From NCBI GenBank assembly GCA_031732755.1, contig JAVMKI010000069.1:1-64000 (forward strand): a DNA stretch of 64,000 nt. The letters run 5' to 3'. Source of the DNA: Contendibacter sp031732755. Lineage in GTDB: Bacteria > Pseudomonadota > Gammaproteobacteria > Competibacterales > Competibacteraceae. Below, piece after piece: positions 51,544 to 59,688 of the stretch (its first letter is position 1; every line of letters begins with the position of its first letter). A program made the position numbers and the translations under genes. A model generated the notes under the pieces. It was not told the DNA's origin. It made no database searches and worked only from the letters and a program-made list of their open reading frames with translations.

Positions 51544-52485
51544 ATGACCACCATGCAAGCGGTGCGCATCCATGCTTACGGCGGCCCCGAACTGCTGCAT
51601 TACGAAGAGGTGCCCCGACCCTGGTTAAAGCCTGACGATCTCCTGATCCAAGTAGCGGCGGCGGCGGTCAACCCGGTGGACTGGAAAATTCGCGAGGGCT
51701 ATCTGCAAGGTTTTCTCAACCACCAGCTACCACTGATCCTGGGGTGGGATGTAGCGGGGACCGTGATCGAGGTCGGTCCCGAAGTGACCGGCGTCAAGGT
51801 CGGCGACGAGGTTTATGCCCGACCTGATATTGAGCGCAACGGCAGTTATGCCGAATTCATCGCGGTCAAGGCCAACGAGGTTGCCTTGAAACCGACCACG
51901 CTGGATTTCGTCCATGCCGCCGCCGTACCGCTCGCCGCTCTGACTGCCTGGCAATCGCTGGTGGACGCCGCCCAATTGCAGGCCGGTCAGACTGTACTGA
52001 TCCATGCCGCCGCTGGCGGCGTGGGCCACCTCGCGGTGCAACTGGCCAAGGCGCGCGGCGCGCGGGTGATCGCCACCGCCTCGACGGTCAACATCGGGTT
52101 GGCGGCGGATTTAGGCGTTGACCAGTTTATCGACTACACCCGAACCCGGTTCGAGCAAGCCGCCAAGGAGGTGGATGTCGTGCTCGACACCATCGGTGGC
52201 GATATCCAGGAACGTTCCTGGTCCGTGTTAAAACCAGGCGGCATCCTGGTTTCGGTGATCAGTCCGCCGCCGGAGGCGACCGCCGCCGCGCACAACGCTC
52301 GCGGCGCCTTTGTGTTCATTCAGCCCAGTGGCCCGCAACTCACTCAGATCGCCCGGTTGATCGACCAAGGCCAGATGAAACCGATCATCCATACCGTATT
52401 ACCGCTCAGCGAAGCGCGTCAGGCCCAGGTGATCAGCCAGGGCGGTCACGCGCGCGGCAAGATCGTACTACACGTTGGCGAATAA
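51544..52485 (+). CDS. NAD(P)H:quinone oxidoreductase-like protein (MDR family)
   Basis: A 313-residue medium-chain dehydrogenase/reductase without the zinc ligands of alcohol dehydrogenases. It has MQAVRIHAYGGPELLHYEEV, VNPVDWKIREGYLQGF, ILGWDVAGTVIEVG and the cofactor loop LIHAAAGGVGHLAVQLAKARGARVIATAS. These are features of the quinone oxidoreductase or enone reductase branch. The ATG at 51544 has GGAG 7 nt upstream; an ATG at 51538 is too close. The PTPS-like gene follows 3 nt later, which suggests co-expression. Confidence 0.85.
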   Translation: MTTMQAVRIHAYGGPELLHYEEVPRPWLKPDDLLIQVAAAAVNPVDWKIREGYLQGFLNHQLPLILGWDVAGTVIEVGPEVTGVKVGDEVYARPDIERNGSYAEFIAVKANEVALKPTTLDFVHAAAVPLAALTAWQSLVDAAQLQAGQTVLIHAAAGGVGHLAVQLAKARGARVIATASTVNIGLAADLGVDQFIDYTRTRFEQAAKEVDVVLDTIGGDIQERSWSVLKPGGILVSVISPPPEATAAAHNARGAFVFIQPSGPQLTQIARLIDQGQMKPIIHTVLPLSEARQAQVISQGGHARGKIVLHVGE

Positions 52486-52488
52486 CAG

Positions 52489-53013
52489 ATGACTGGACCC
52501 GATGGACAGCAGAATTGGACCCTCCACATCCGCAAGGACAATCTCAAATTCTCGGCGGCGCACATGACCGTCTTCCCCGACGGCAGCAAGGAACGCCTAC
52601 ACGGCCATAACTATCAGGTTCAACTCGATGTGGAACTCGCCGAACCGCCGACGCTGGCGCGGTTGCTCAACTACGAGGTCGTCAAGCGGGCGCTGCGCGC
52701 GGTCTGCGATGACTGGGACGAAAGGGTGTTGATCGCCAGGGACAACCCTTGGCTGGAATGGCTACCTAGCGCGGAATGCGAATGCGCGTTCCGCTTGTGT
52801 GGCAAGCGTTACGTGCTGCCCGCCGACGAGGTCGTCGTGCTGGCGGACGACAACATCACCACCGAAAATCTGGCTCGGCTATTATTCGAACGGTTCTGGG
52901 CGGAACTAACCCGCGATCCAACCCTGCCCTGGCGGGAATGCATCAAGAAGGTCGAACTGCGCATCGACGAGTCCCGTGGCCAGGGCGCCACCTATGGCAT
53001 TGCTTTCGAATGA
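52489..53013 (+). CDS. 6-carboxytetrahydropterin synthase-like protein (PTPS/QueD family)
   Basis: A 174-residue T-fold protein, longer than QueD (about 120). Zinc ligands are intact: H25 in FSAAH, H38 and H40 in RLHGHNY. The catalytic Cys expected four residues before H38 is K34, so standard QueD chemistry (7-carboxy-deazaguanine path) is uncertain; family subgroups are known to differ at this position. TTENLARLLFERF and VELRIDESRGQGATY keep the conserved Glu residues. Middle residues 80-115 are an insertion relative to QueD and include C-E-C and C-G. No queC, queE or queF is in the window. Confidence 0.82.
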   Translation: MTGPDGQQNWTLHIRKDNLKFSAAHMTVFPDGSKERLHGHNYQVQLDVELAEPPTLARLLNYEVVKRALRAVCDDWDERVLIARDNPWLEWLPSAECECAFRLCGKRYVLPADEVVVLADDNITTENLARLLFERFWAELTRDPTLPWRECIKKVELRIDESRGQGATYGIAFE

Positions 53014-53322
53014 ATCCAGTATGCGGCTGGGGGGCGCTACCCGAAGGCCGGATAGGAACCGCGTCCCTGGCATTCGCCTCGACCGAGCCGAACTGGCCCG
53101 GCGGACCACGGTCACCGCGTGGCCGAACCGTGGCGTGTTGTGGAAACCCGGGTCGGCGCGCGGCCATAAAAAAACCGCCAGCAAATCCGGCTGGCGGTCA
53201 AGTACAGGATATTGAGCTTAAAACACGCTTCGCTGAGGAAACCAGCTTAAGCGGTGCTTAGTTAACGACAATCCGGCTTGGAGGTAAATCAGGTAATTTG
53301 ACAAGCGCATCATGGTTTCTAC
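53014..53322. other. Intergenic stretch without a recognised gene
   Basis: This 309-nt gap lies between the PTPS-like gene and the convergent YbeL-like gene. I see no coding sequence with a ribosome site or family match. It holds the terminator at 53167-53198; the 124 nt between that and the YbeL-like stop are more AT-rich and contain GCTTAAGC-type short palindromes without clear meaning. Confidence 0.5.
53167..53198 (-). terminator. Rho-independent terminator on the minus strand
   Basis: A perfect 9-bp stem (ACCGCCAGC at 53174-53182 with GCTGGCGGT at 53190-53198) has a 7-nt loop and, read on the minus strand, is followed by seven Us (53174-53168). It would end the YbeL-like transcript about 125 nt after its stop codon. 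Confidence 0.8.
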
Positions 53323-53871
53323 CTACTGGCCCCCTGGCGTTTCTTCGCCGATACGCACGAACGCCCTCCCGCCGCATATCGGACAGGGCGCGATGGCGGC
53401 GGGCGCATGGAAGACCATCGGCTCGCCGCATCCTTCGCATTGCAAGGTGCCAGGACCGGTAATTTCACCCCCGCGATATTTGACCAGCTCCGCGCTGCTC
53501 GCCTCGGCGGCTTCAAACGCCAGGAATTCCAGCCGCGACTGATCCACGCCGCGTTGGAAAAAATCCAGCATCCGGTCTTCCAGCAACTCTACATCGAAGC
53601 GCAGCCAGTCTCGCAGATCCCGGCCAGTGGTGGTCAGATACTGGCCCGCATCCTCCAGATCGCGTCGCAGATAACCACCGATCAGCCGCGCCTCCTCGCG
53701 GGTCAGTTCCCCCAGTTCCACCGCCTTTTCCGCCGCGTGTTCGATGCTGGCGCGCAACTGGGGCAACGCCTCCCGCTCGGCCTGTTCCAAGGCCTCCAGA
53801 CGAAGCTTCACCCGTTCCAGCATCCGGTGATACGCCAACGCCAAGGATTTGCCGTGAGTCGATTCGGTCAT
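53323..53871 (-). CDS. Zinc-ribbon protein, YbeL family (DUF1451)
   Basis: A 182-residue protein. Residues 1-125 are helical and charged (LALAYHRMLERVKLRLEALEQAERE, LTREEARLIGGYLRRDL), followed by KYRGGEITGPGTLQCEGCGE and CPICGG, a C-terminal Cys4 zinc ribbon at about 143-170. The domain order matches E. coli YbeL, whose function is unknown. It has its own terminator downstream. Confidence 0.85.
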   Translation of the reverse strand: MTESTHGKSLALAYHRMLERVKLRLEALEQAEREALPQLRASIEHAAEKAVELGELTREEARLIGGYLRRDLEDAGQYLTTTGRDLRDWLRFDVELLEDRMLDFFQRGVDQSRLEFLAFEAAEASSAELVKYRGGEITGPGTLQCEGCGEPMVFHAPAAIAPCPICGGRAFVRIGEETPGGQ

Positions 53872-53980
53872 CTTGATGTACTCCAGTCAGCGCCGCCCCG
53901 CGCGGCGCGCGGTTCGCCCGGCCACGCCATTTTAACCAGACTTTTTTGCGTCAGGGTCCACCGCCATCGAAGCGACGCCG

Positions 53981-54190
53981 CTAGGAGCAACCGGCGAGAC
54001 CACGTCCGCCAGGCCGCTGTAAATCATCGGCGTCCCAGCCGCGAGCGAGCGTCGCCCAGCCCGCCACCCATGCGTGGTGAAGATAACTATCCGGGACATA
54101 AGGATTATGCTCCTCGCCCCGAGCCGCTGCGTCAACGCCCTGTCGGAAAGCCTGGCGCAACAGCGGCGCCAGTTTTTTATAAGCATTCAT
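53981..54190 (-). CDS. Small RMF/CrpP-like protein, 69 aa
   Basis: The product MNAYKKLAPLLRQAFRQGVD continues AAARGEEHNPYVPDSYLHHA and then WVAGWATLARG. This follows the pattern of ribosome modulation factor (Q-x-G-Y-x-A-G-x-x-G-x-x-x-x-x-C-P-Y ... W-x-x-G-W), with Asn in place of Cys before Pro-Tyr. RMF binds 70S ribosomes in stationary phase and, with HPF, forms 100S dimers; the related CrpP-like group has other or unknown roles. The start is uncertain: ATGs at 54202 and 54205 are nearer to a GGAG. It sits between a YbeL-like gene and msbA on the same strand. Confidence 0.6.
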   Translation of the reverse strand: MNAYKKLAPLLRQAFRQGVDAAARGEEHNPYVPDSYLHHAWVAGWATLARGWDADDLQRPGGRGLAGCS

Positions 54191-54275
54191 GTTACCGTAC
54201 ATCATCTCCACATGCTTGGATCGGGACCATATTCCCAATCCGCCAACCAGAAATGTTGTACATTTGAAACCAAAT

Positions 54276-56033
54276 TTATTTTGAAAGCAACTTTGTTGTT
54301 TGATTACCATCCCCCTGCATTCGATACAGGCTAGCGTACAGCCCATTTCGAGCGAGCAATTCGCCGTGCGTACCGCTCTCGACCAGGCGTCCCCGTTCCA
54401 GCACCACGATACGGTCGGCGCTCTCGATGGTGGACAGCCGGTGAGCGATCACGAAGGCGGTACGGCCCTGGCGCAGCGTATCCAGCGCCTGCTGGACCTT
54501 GCGTTCCGATTGGGTATCCAGCGCCGAGGTCGCCTCGTCCAGGATCAAGATCGGAGCGTTCTTGAGCAGGGCGCGGGCGATGGCCAGCCGCTGGCGCTGG
54601 CCGCCCGACAACCGCGCGCCGTTCTCGCCGATCAGGGTATTCATACCCTGCGGCAGTTCGCGGATAAACTCCAGGGCATGGGCGCTTTCGGCGGCTTCAA
54701 GCAATTCGGCCTCGCTGGCTTGAAAGCCGGCGCCATAAGCGATGTTGGCCGCCACGGTATCGTTGAACAACACGATATCCTGGCTGACACAGGCGATGTT
54801 GGCCCGCAGATCGGCCAGGCGCAGCTCCCGAATGGGGATGCCATCCAACCGGATTTCACCGGATTCCAGTTCGTAAAAGCGTGGCAACAAACTCATCAAG
54901 GTGGTCTTGCCACCGCCCGATGGACCGACCAAGGCGATGGTTTCGCCCGGCCGCACGTCGAGGTCGAATTGCTGGATCACCTCGGCGCCATTGACCCGAT
55001 AGCGGTAACCGACTTGCTGGAAACGGACCTCGCCCCGAGCACGGCCAAGCGTTCGCGCTCCCAGATCCGGCTCCGGTGGCTCGTCCAGCAGCGCGAAGAG
55101 AGCTTCCGCCGCCGCCAGCCCGCGTTGCAATTGCTCGTTCACCTTGGTCAACCGCTTGATTGGCGACAACAGCATCGCCATCGCTCCGAACAACGACACG
55201 AACCCACCGACGGTGATCTGATCGGCGGCCGACTCCAAGGCGGCCAGGTAAATCATCGCGCCCAAGGCGATGACCGCCAGCAGTTGCACCAGCGGCCCAC
55301 TGCCCTCGGACATGGCGGTCAGCTTCAGGTTGAACTGGCGAACCCGGTTATTCACCCGATGAAACCGTTTCCGTTCGTAGTCCTGGTTACCAAAAATCTT
55401 GATGACCTTATGACCTTGCAGGATTTCGTCGATCACGTGGGTCAGGTCGCCCATCAACTCCTGCAACTCCCGGCTCAAGCGCCGCAGCCGCCGACTGATC
55501 AACCGCATGATCACGGCAATGCCAGGCGCGATCAGAAACGCCAGCAGCGACAACTTCCAGTTCAGATACAACATCCACCCCAGCAGACCGATCACCGCCA
55601 GTCCATCCTTGACCAGCGTCACCAACGCCTGGGTGGTGGCGGTCATCACCTGAGTGACGTCATAGGTCAGGCGAGACAGCAAACTGCCTGCGGAATGGTC
55701 GTCGAAATAGCGGGTCGGCAGGATCAACAACCGGGCGAACAGGGCGCCGCGCAGATCCATCACCACCCGGTGGGCAACCCACGCCATCGCCAGACTGCCG
55801 ACGAAGTCGGCCACCCCGCGGATCACGAACACCGCCACCAGCAGCAGCGGTATCAACCGGATGGAATGCGGATCCTTGGCCACGAAGCTGCCATCCAACA
55901 AGGGTTGGATTAGGGCTGGAATCAGCGGTTCGGTGGCCGCCGCCGCCACGGTGCCGAGCAGCGAGAGCGCGAATATCCGGGTGTACGGTCGGACGTAACC
56001 CAACAGCCGCAGATACAAATCCTTGCTATTCAT
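54276..56033 (-). CDS. msbA: Lipid A export ATP-binding/permease protein MsbA
   Basis: Homodimeric ABC flippase moving lipid A-core across the inner membrane. The 585-residue protein has six membrane helices in residues 1-320 and an ATPase domain with Walker A LVGPSGGGKTTLMSLL, signature LSGGQRQRLAIARALLKN and Walker B ILILDEATSALDTQSE, followed by the switch His in VIAHRLSTIE. The ATG at 56033 matches the E. coli start region; the open frame extends 77 codons upstream into non-family sequence. It is divergent from hldE, an LPS-core gene, across 113 nt. No lpxK is adjacent. Confidence 0.94.
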   Translation of the reverse strand: MNSKDLYLRLLGYVRPYTRIFALSLLGTVAAAATEPLIPALIQPLLDGSFVAKDPHSIRLIPLLLVAVFVIRGVADFVGSLAMAWVAHRVVMDLRGALFARLLILPTRYFDDHSAGSLLSRLTYDVTQVMTATTQALVTLVKDGLAVIGLLGWMLYLNWKLSLLAFLIAPGIAVIMRLISRRLRRLSRELQELMGDLTHVIDEILQGHKVIKIFGNQDYERKRFHRVNNRVRQFNLKLTAMSEGSGPLVQLLAVIALGAMIYLAALESAADQITVGGFVSLFGAMAMLLSPIKRLTKVNEQLQRGLAAAEALFALLDEPPEPDLGARTLGRARGEVRFQQVGYRYRVNGAEVIQQFDLDVRPGETIALVGPSGGGKTTLMSLLPRFYELESGEIRLDGIPIRELRLADLRANIACVSQDIVLFNDTVAANIAYGAGFQASEAELLEAAESAHALEFIRELPQGMNTLIGENGARLSGGQRQRLAIARALLKNAPILILDEATSALDTQSERKVQQALDTLRQGRTAFVIAHRLSTIESADRIVVLERGRLVESGTHGELLARNGLYASLYRMQGDGNQTTKLLSK

Positions 56034-56146
56034 GGTGTGGATAGAAAAGTGAGCATTGACTACCAGGCGTCTGCACGCCATCGACCTTAGGGTTTTCCAT
56101 CCCATGCTATCATGATGCTTACGCGAAACATTCTTGCAAAGAATCC

Positions 56147-57574
56147 ATGAAACCGCATATCCCCTCTTTCGAACCGGCCCGCGTGCTGATCGTCGGCGAC
56201 GTGATGCTAGACCGGTACTGGCATGGTTCCACCGCCCGCATTTCACCGGAAGCGCCGGTACCAATCGTCAAGATCGAAAAAGTCGAGGAACGGCCCGGCG
56301 GCGCAGCCAACGTGGCGGTCAACATCGCCACCCTCGGCGGCCGGGTTTGCGTGCTGGGCGTCGCTGGCGACGACGAAGCGGCGACGACGCTGGACATCAA
56401 GCTGCGCCGACTGGGCGTGGCTTGCGAACTGATTCGCCAAGCTGACCAGGCGACGATCACCAAGCTGCGGGTGTTGAGCCGCAATCAACAATTGCTGCGG
56501 CTAGACTTCGAGGACGGCTTCCCCGGCTTCGACCCGTCCGCTTTGCGGGAACGCTTTGCCACCCGCCTGCCCGACAGCGACGTTGTCGTGTTGTCCGATT
56601 ATCAAAAGGGCGCGTTGCGCGAAGTCGAGGCATTGATCCGCACCGCCCGCGCCGCCGGCAAACCGGTGCTGGTGGACCCCAAAGGCCACAATTTTGACCG
56701 CTACCGGGGCGCGACCCTGCTGACGCCCAACCTGGCTGAATTCGAAAGGGTGACCGGCCCCTGCCGCAACGAGGAAATGTTGACGGAGCGGGGCCAGGCG
56801 CTGCGCGAGCGGCTGGAACTGGAAGCCCTGCTGATCACCCGAGGCGAACAGGGCATGACCTTGCTGCGCGCTGGAGCCGAGCCATTGCACCTGGCGGCTC
56901 GCGCCCGCGAAGTTTACGACGTGACCGGGGCCGGCGACACCGTGATCGCCACGCTGGCCGTCGGCCTGGCCGCTAGGCTGGATTTGCCGGCGGCGACGCT
57001 GCTGGCCAATCTGGCGGCGGGCATCGTGGTGGGCAAGCTGGGCGCGGCCAGCGTTACCGTGTCCGAACTGCGCCGGACGTTGTACGAACACGAAGAACCG
57101 CCACGTGGGGTGCTGGACGAGGCGCAACTGCTGCGAACGGTGGCTGACGCTAAAGCTCACGGGGAAACCATTGTCATGACCAACGGTTGCTTCGACATTC
57201 TGCACGCCGGGCACGTGACCTATTTGGAACAGGCCAAACGATTGGGTCACCGATTGATCGTGGCGGTCAACGCCGACGCCACGGTGCGCCGGCTCAAGGG
57301 TCCCGACCGGCCGGTCAACCTCCTAACGCAACGGATGCGGGTACTGGCCGGACTGGCGGCGGTGGACTGGGTCGTTCCCTTCGACGAGGACACACCGGAG
57401 CGGTTAATCCGCGCGGTCCAGCCGGATTACCTGGTCAAGGGCGGCGACAACGACCCTGCTCATATTCCCGGCAATCGCGCCGTCTGGGACGCCGGCGGCC
57501 AGGTGGTGGTCATGGATTACATCGAGGGCTGCTCGACCACCAGCACCATCGCCCGAATCCTGCGCCGACCATGA
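56147..57574 (+). CDS. hldE: Bifunctional heptose-7-phosphate kinase / heptose-1-phosphate adenylyltransferase
   Basis: Makes ADP-heptose for LPS inner core. The 475-residue protein has a PfkB-type kinase domain (residues 1 to about 320; VLIVGDVMLDRYWHGSTARISPEAPVP, ERPGGAANVAVN, DVTGAGDTVIATLAVGLA) and a cytidylyltransferase-like domain (about 340-475; MTNGCFDILHAGHVTYLEQAK, DYLVKGGDND). Both active sites look intact. The stop overlaps the next gene by 4 nt. Confidence 0.95.
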   Translation: MKPHIPSFEPARVLIVGDVMLDRYWHGSTARISPEAPVPIVKIEKVEERPGGAANVAVNIATLGGRVCVLGVAGDDEAATTLDIKLRRLGVACELIRQADQATITKLRVLSRNQQLLRLDFEDGFPGFDPSALRERFATRLPDSDVVVLSDYQKGALREVEALIRTARAAGKPVLVDPKGHNFDRYRGATLLTPNLAEFERVTGPCRNEEMLTERGQALRERLELEALLITRGEQGMTLLRAGAEPLHLAARAREVYDVTGAGDTVIATLAVGLAARLDLPAATLLANLAAGIVVGKLGAASVTVSELRRTLYEHEEPPRGVLDEAQLLRTVADAKAHGETIVMTNGCFDILHAGHVTYLEQAKRLGHRLIVAVNADATVRRLKGPDRPVNLLTQRMRVLAGLAAVDWVVPFDEDTPERLIRAVQPDYLVKGGDNDPAHIPGNRAVWDAGGQVVVMDYIEGCSTTSTIARILRRP

Positions 57575-58767
57575 AATCATTGCATCCCGTCCTGAACGTG
57601 GACATCGCCATCATCGGTGGCGGCATCGCTGGACTATGGTTGCTGGACCGGCTGCGCCAGCGCGGTTACGGCGCCCTGCTGATCGAAAATCAACAGTTGG
57701 GAACCGGACAGACATTATGCGCGCAAGGCATCATTCACGGCGGCGTCAAATATAGCCTGGGCGGTCAGCTCACCGCCGCCACCGCAACCATCGCCGAGAT
57801 GCCGGAAACGTGGCGGCGCTGCCTGCGTGGCGAGGGCGACCTGGATCTGCGCACCGCGCAACTGCTGGCCGATCATCAATATTTGTGGACGACCCGCGCG
57901 CCAACCTCGCGGTTGGCGGCGTTCTTCGCCAGCAAGCTGATGCGAGGCCGCATGGAGAAGCTCGCCGAAACGGCGGTGGGCGACTATCCACCGGTGCTGC
58001 GCCATCCCCATTTCCGGGGCACGGTGTACCGGCTGGACGAACCAATCGTGGATGTAACCTCGGTATTGATGGTGCTGGCCGAACGTCATCGCGAGGCGAT
58101 CATCCTCCATCAGGGGCCAGCGGCGCCGACGGCGGATGGCACATTCACCTTGTGCTACGCGGGCCGGCGCACGTGGGCCATCCGGCCCGCCTATACCGTG
58201 TTCGCCGCCGGCGCGGGCAACGCGGTGCTGCCGTGGGCGACGCTGCAACTGCGGCCCCTGCACATGGTCATGGCGCGCGGGCCGGCCCTACCCGATTTGT
58301 TCTACGCGCACTGTCTGGGCGCCAGCGACATCCCGCGCTTGACCGTCACCAGCCACTACGACGCCAGTGGACGGTTGATCTGGTATCTCGGCGGCGGCCT
58401 GGCTGAGGAAGGCGTCGAGCGCAACCGCCACGACCAAATCCAGGCGGCGCGGCAGGAGTTGAAAGCGCTGCTGCCATGGGTGGACTGGTCGCTGGCGGAG
58501 TTCGCCACGCTCACCGTCCGGCGAGCCGAGGCCCACCAACCACAAGGCACTCGGCCAACCGAGCCGAGCATTTTCCGCAACGAACGCGTGCTCGCCGTCT
58601 GGCCCACCAAGCTGGCGTTTGCGCCACTGCTGGCCGAACGCGTCGAGGCGATGTTGCATACGCTGGGCGCGCGGCCTCGACCGATGGATTTATGGCCACT
58701 GGCGGACTGGCCGCGTCCGATGGTGGCGGTTCCGCCCTGGGACCGCGAGGATCTGGAATGGAGCTGA
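57571..58767 (+). CDS. FAD-dependent oxidoreductase (DAO/GlpD-like)
   Basis: A 398-residue flavoprotein with the dinucleotide-binding motif IAIIGGGIAGLWLLDRL (about residues 12-28), GTGQTLCAQGIIHGGVKYSLG (substrate/FAD loop like glycerol-3-phosphate dehydrogenase) and TVFAAGAGNAVLPWA. The oxidised substrate is unknown. It starts in an ATGA overlap with hldE and overlaps the aldo/keto reductase gene by 10 nt, so the three genes are coupled; an activity on heptose, glycerol or another sugar phosphate is possible but unproven. Confidence 0.8.
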   Translation: MKSLHPVLNVDIAIIGGGIAGLWLLDRLRQRGYGALLIENQQLGTGQTLCAQGIIHGGVKYSLGGQLTAATATIAEMPETWRRCLRGEGDLDLRTAQLLADHQYLWTTRAPTSRLAAFFASKLMRGRMEKLAETAVGDYPPVLRHPHFRGTVYRLDEPIVDVTSVLMVLAERHREAIILHQGPAAPTADGTFTLCYAGRRTWAIRPAYTVFAAGAGNAVLPWATLQLRPLHMVMARGPALPDLFYAHCLGASDIPRLTVTSHYDASGRLIWYLGGGLAEEGVERNRHDQIQAARQELKALLPWVDWSLAEFATLTVRRAEAHQPQGTRPTEPSIFRNERVLAVWPTKLAFAPLLAERVEAMLHTLGARPRPMDLWPLADWPRPMVAVPPWDREDLEWS

Positions 58768-59543
58768 GGCCGTTGGGCAAAACCGGTCTCAGGGTCAGCC
58801 CACTGGGGCTGGGCACGGTGAAATTTGGCCGCAACCAGGGCGTCAAGTATCCCCAAGCGTTCGCGTTACCGTCGGATCGGGAAGCGCTGGCGCTGCTCGA
58901 ACTGGCCTGGGATTTGGGAATCAACTTGCTGGATACCGCGCCGGCGTATGGCGAGAGCGAGGGGCGGCTGGGCCAGTTGCTGCGGCGTTGTCGGCGGGAC
59001 TGGGTCATCGTCACCAAGGTCGGTGAGGAATTTCACGCTGGCGAATCCCGGTTCGACTTTTCCGCCGCCGCCACGCGCGCCAGCGTGGAACGCAGCCTGC
59101 GCCGGTTGGGTGTGGAAACGCTGGACGTGGTGCTGATCCATTCCAGCGGCGCCGATCTGGAAATTCTGGAACGGGGGGAGGTATTACCGACCCTGCTTGA
59201 TCTCAAGCGAGCCGGGCTGGTTCGCGCCGTCGGAATGTCCAGCAAAACCGTCGCTGGTGGATTAATAGCGGTGGAATACGGCGATCTGGTGATGATCACC
59301 TACAACCTGTCCCAGCAAGACGAACTGCCGGTGATTCGCGCCGCCCACGCCGCTGGCCGGGGTGTGCTGATCAAGAAAGGCCTGCTCAGTGGTCATTTGG
59401 ATCAGGTCTCGACAGTTGATCCGGTGCGGGTCTCATTGGAATTGATCTACACCGAGCCGGGAGTCAGCAGCGTGGTGGTCGGCACCCTGAATCCGGCGCA
59501 TCTGCGCGCGAACGTGGCGGCGGCGGAAAGCTGCCGCCCGTAA
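58758..59543 (+). CDS. Aldo/keto reductase
   Basis: A 261-residue NADPH-dependent reductase of the AKR fold. It starts MELRPLGKTGLRVSPLGLGT; the catalytic Asp and Tyr are in NLLDTAPAYGESEGRLGQLL, the Lys in VIVTKVGEEF, and the His position reads LIHSSG. NADP binding near the end is marked by YTEPGVSSVVVGTLNPAHL. At 261 residues it is shorter than most AKRs (about 320), lacking some loops. It overlaps the flavoprotein gene by 10 nt, so the pair may act on the same metabolite in turn. Confidence 0.85.
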   Translation: MELRPLGKTGLRVSPLGLGTVKFGRNQGVKYPQAFALPSDREALALLELAWDLGINLLDTAPAYGESEGRLGQLLRRCRRDWVIVTKVGEEFHAGESRFDFSAAATRASVERSLRRLGVETLDVVLIHSSGADLEILERGEVLPTLLDLKRAGLVRAVGMSSKTVAGGLIAVEYGDLVMITYNLSQQDELPVIRAAHAAGRGVLIKKGLLSGHLDQVSTVDPVRVSLELIYTEPGVSSVVVGTLNPAHLRANVAAAESCRP

Positions 59544-59688
59544 CCAGAAAAGCCTCGCCAGAGGCGCGCGCTCCAGATGTTTCAACCGGCGCGGGTAACT
59601 GACGCATCGCCGGCGGCCCAGACCATCTGGTTTGATCGCGCGCGATTTTCCCCTCCTCGGACAAAGAGGGGAAATCCGGGAGCCCCGC

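Noticed and set aside
51544..52485. Zinc alcohol dehydrogenase as partner of the PTPS-like gene
   Set aside because: The protein is an MDR-fold reductase but lacks the structural and catalytic zinc ligands, so it belongs to the quinone-oxidoreductase branch.
54276..56264. Longer msbA starting at 56264
   Set aside because: The added 77 residues overlap hldE on the other strand and have no MsbA similarity; ATG 56033 fits the family.
59647..59674. Hairpin TTTCCCCTC/GAGGGGAAA between the AKR and purA genes
   Set aside because: It lies between convergent genes and could end both, but neither side has a U-tail beyond the stem.
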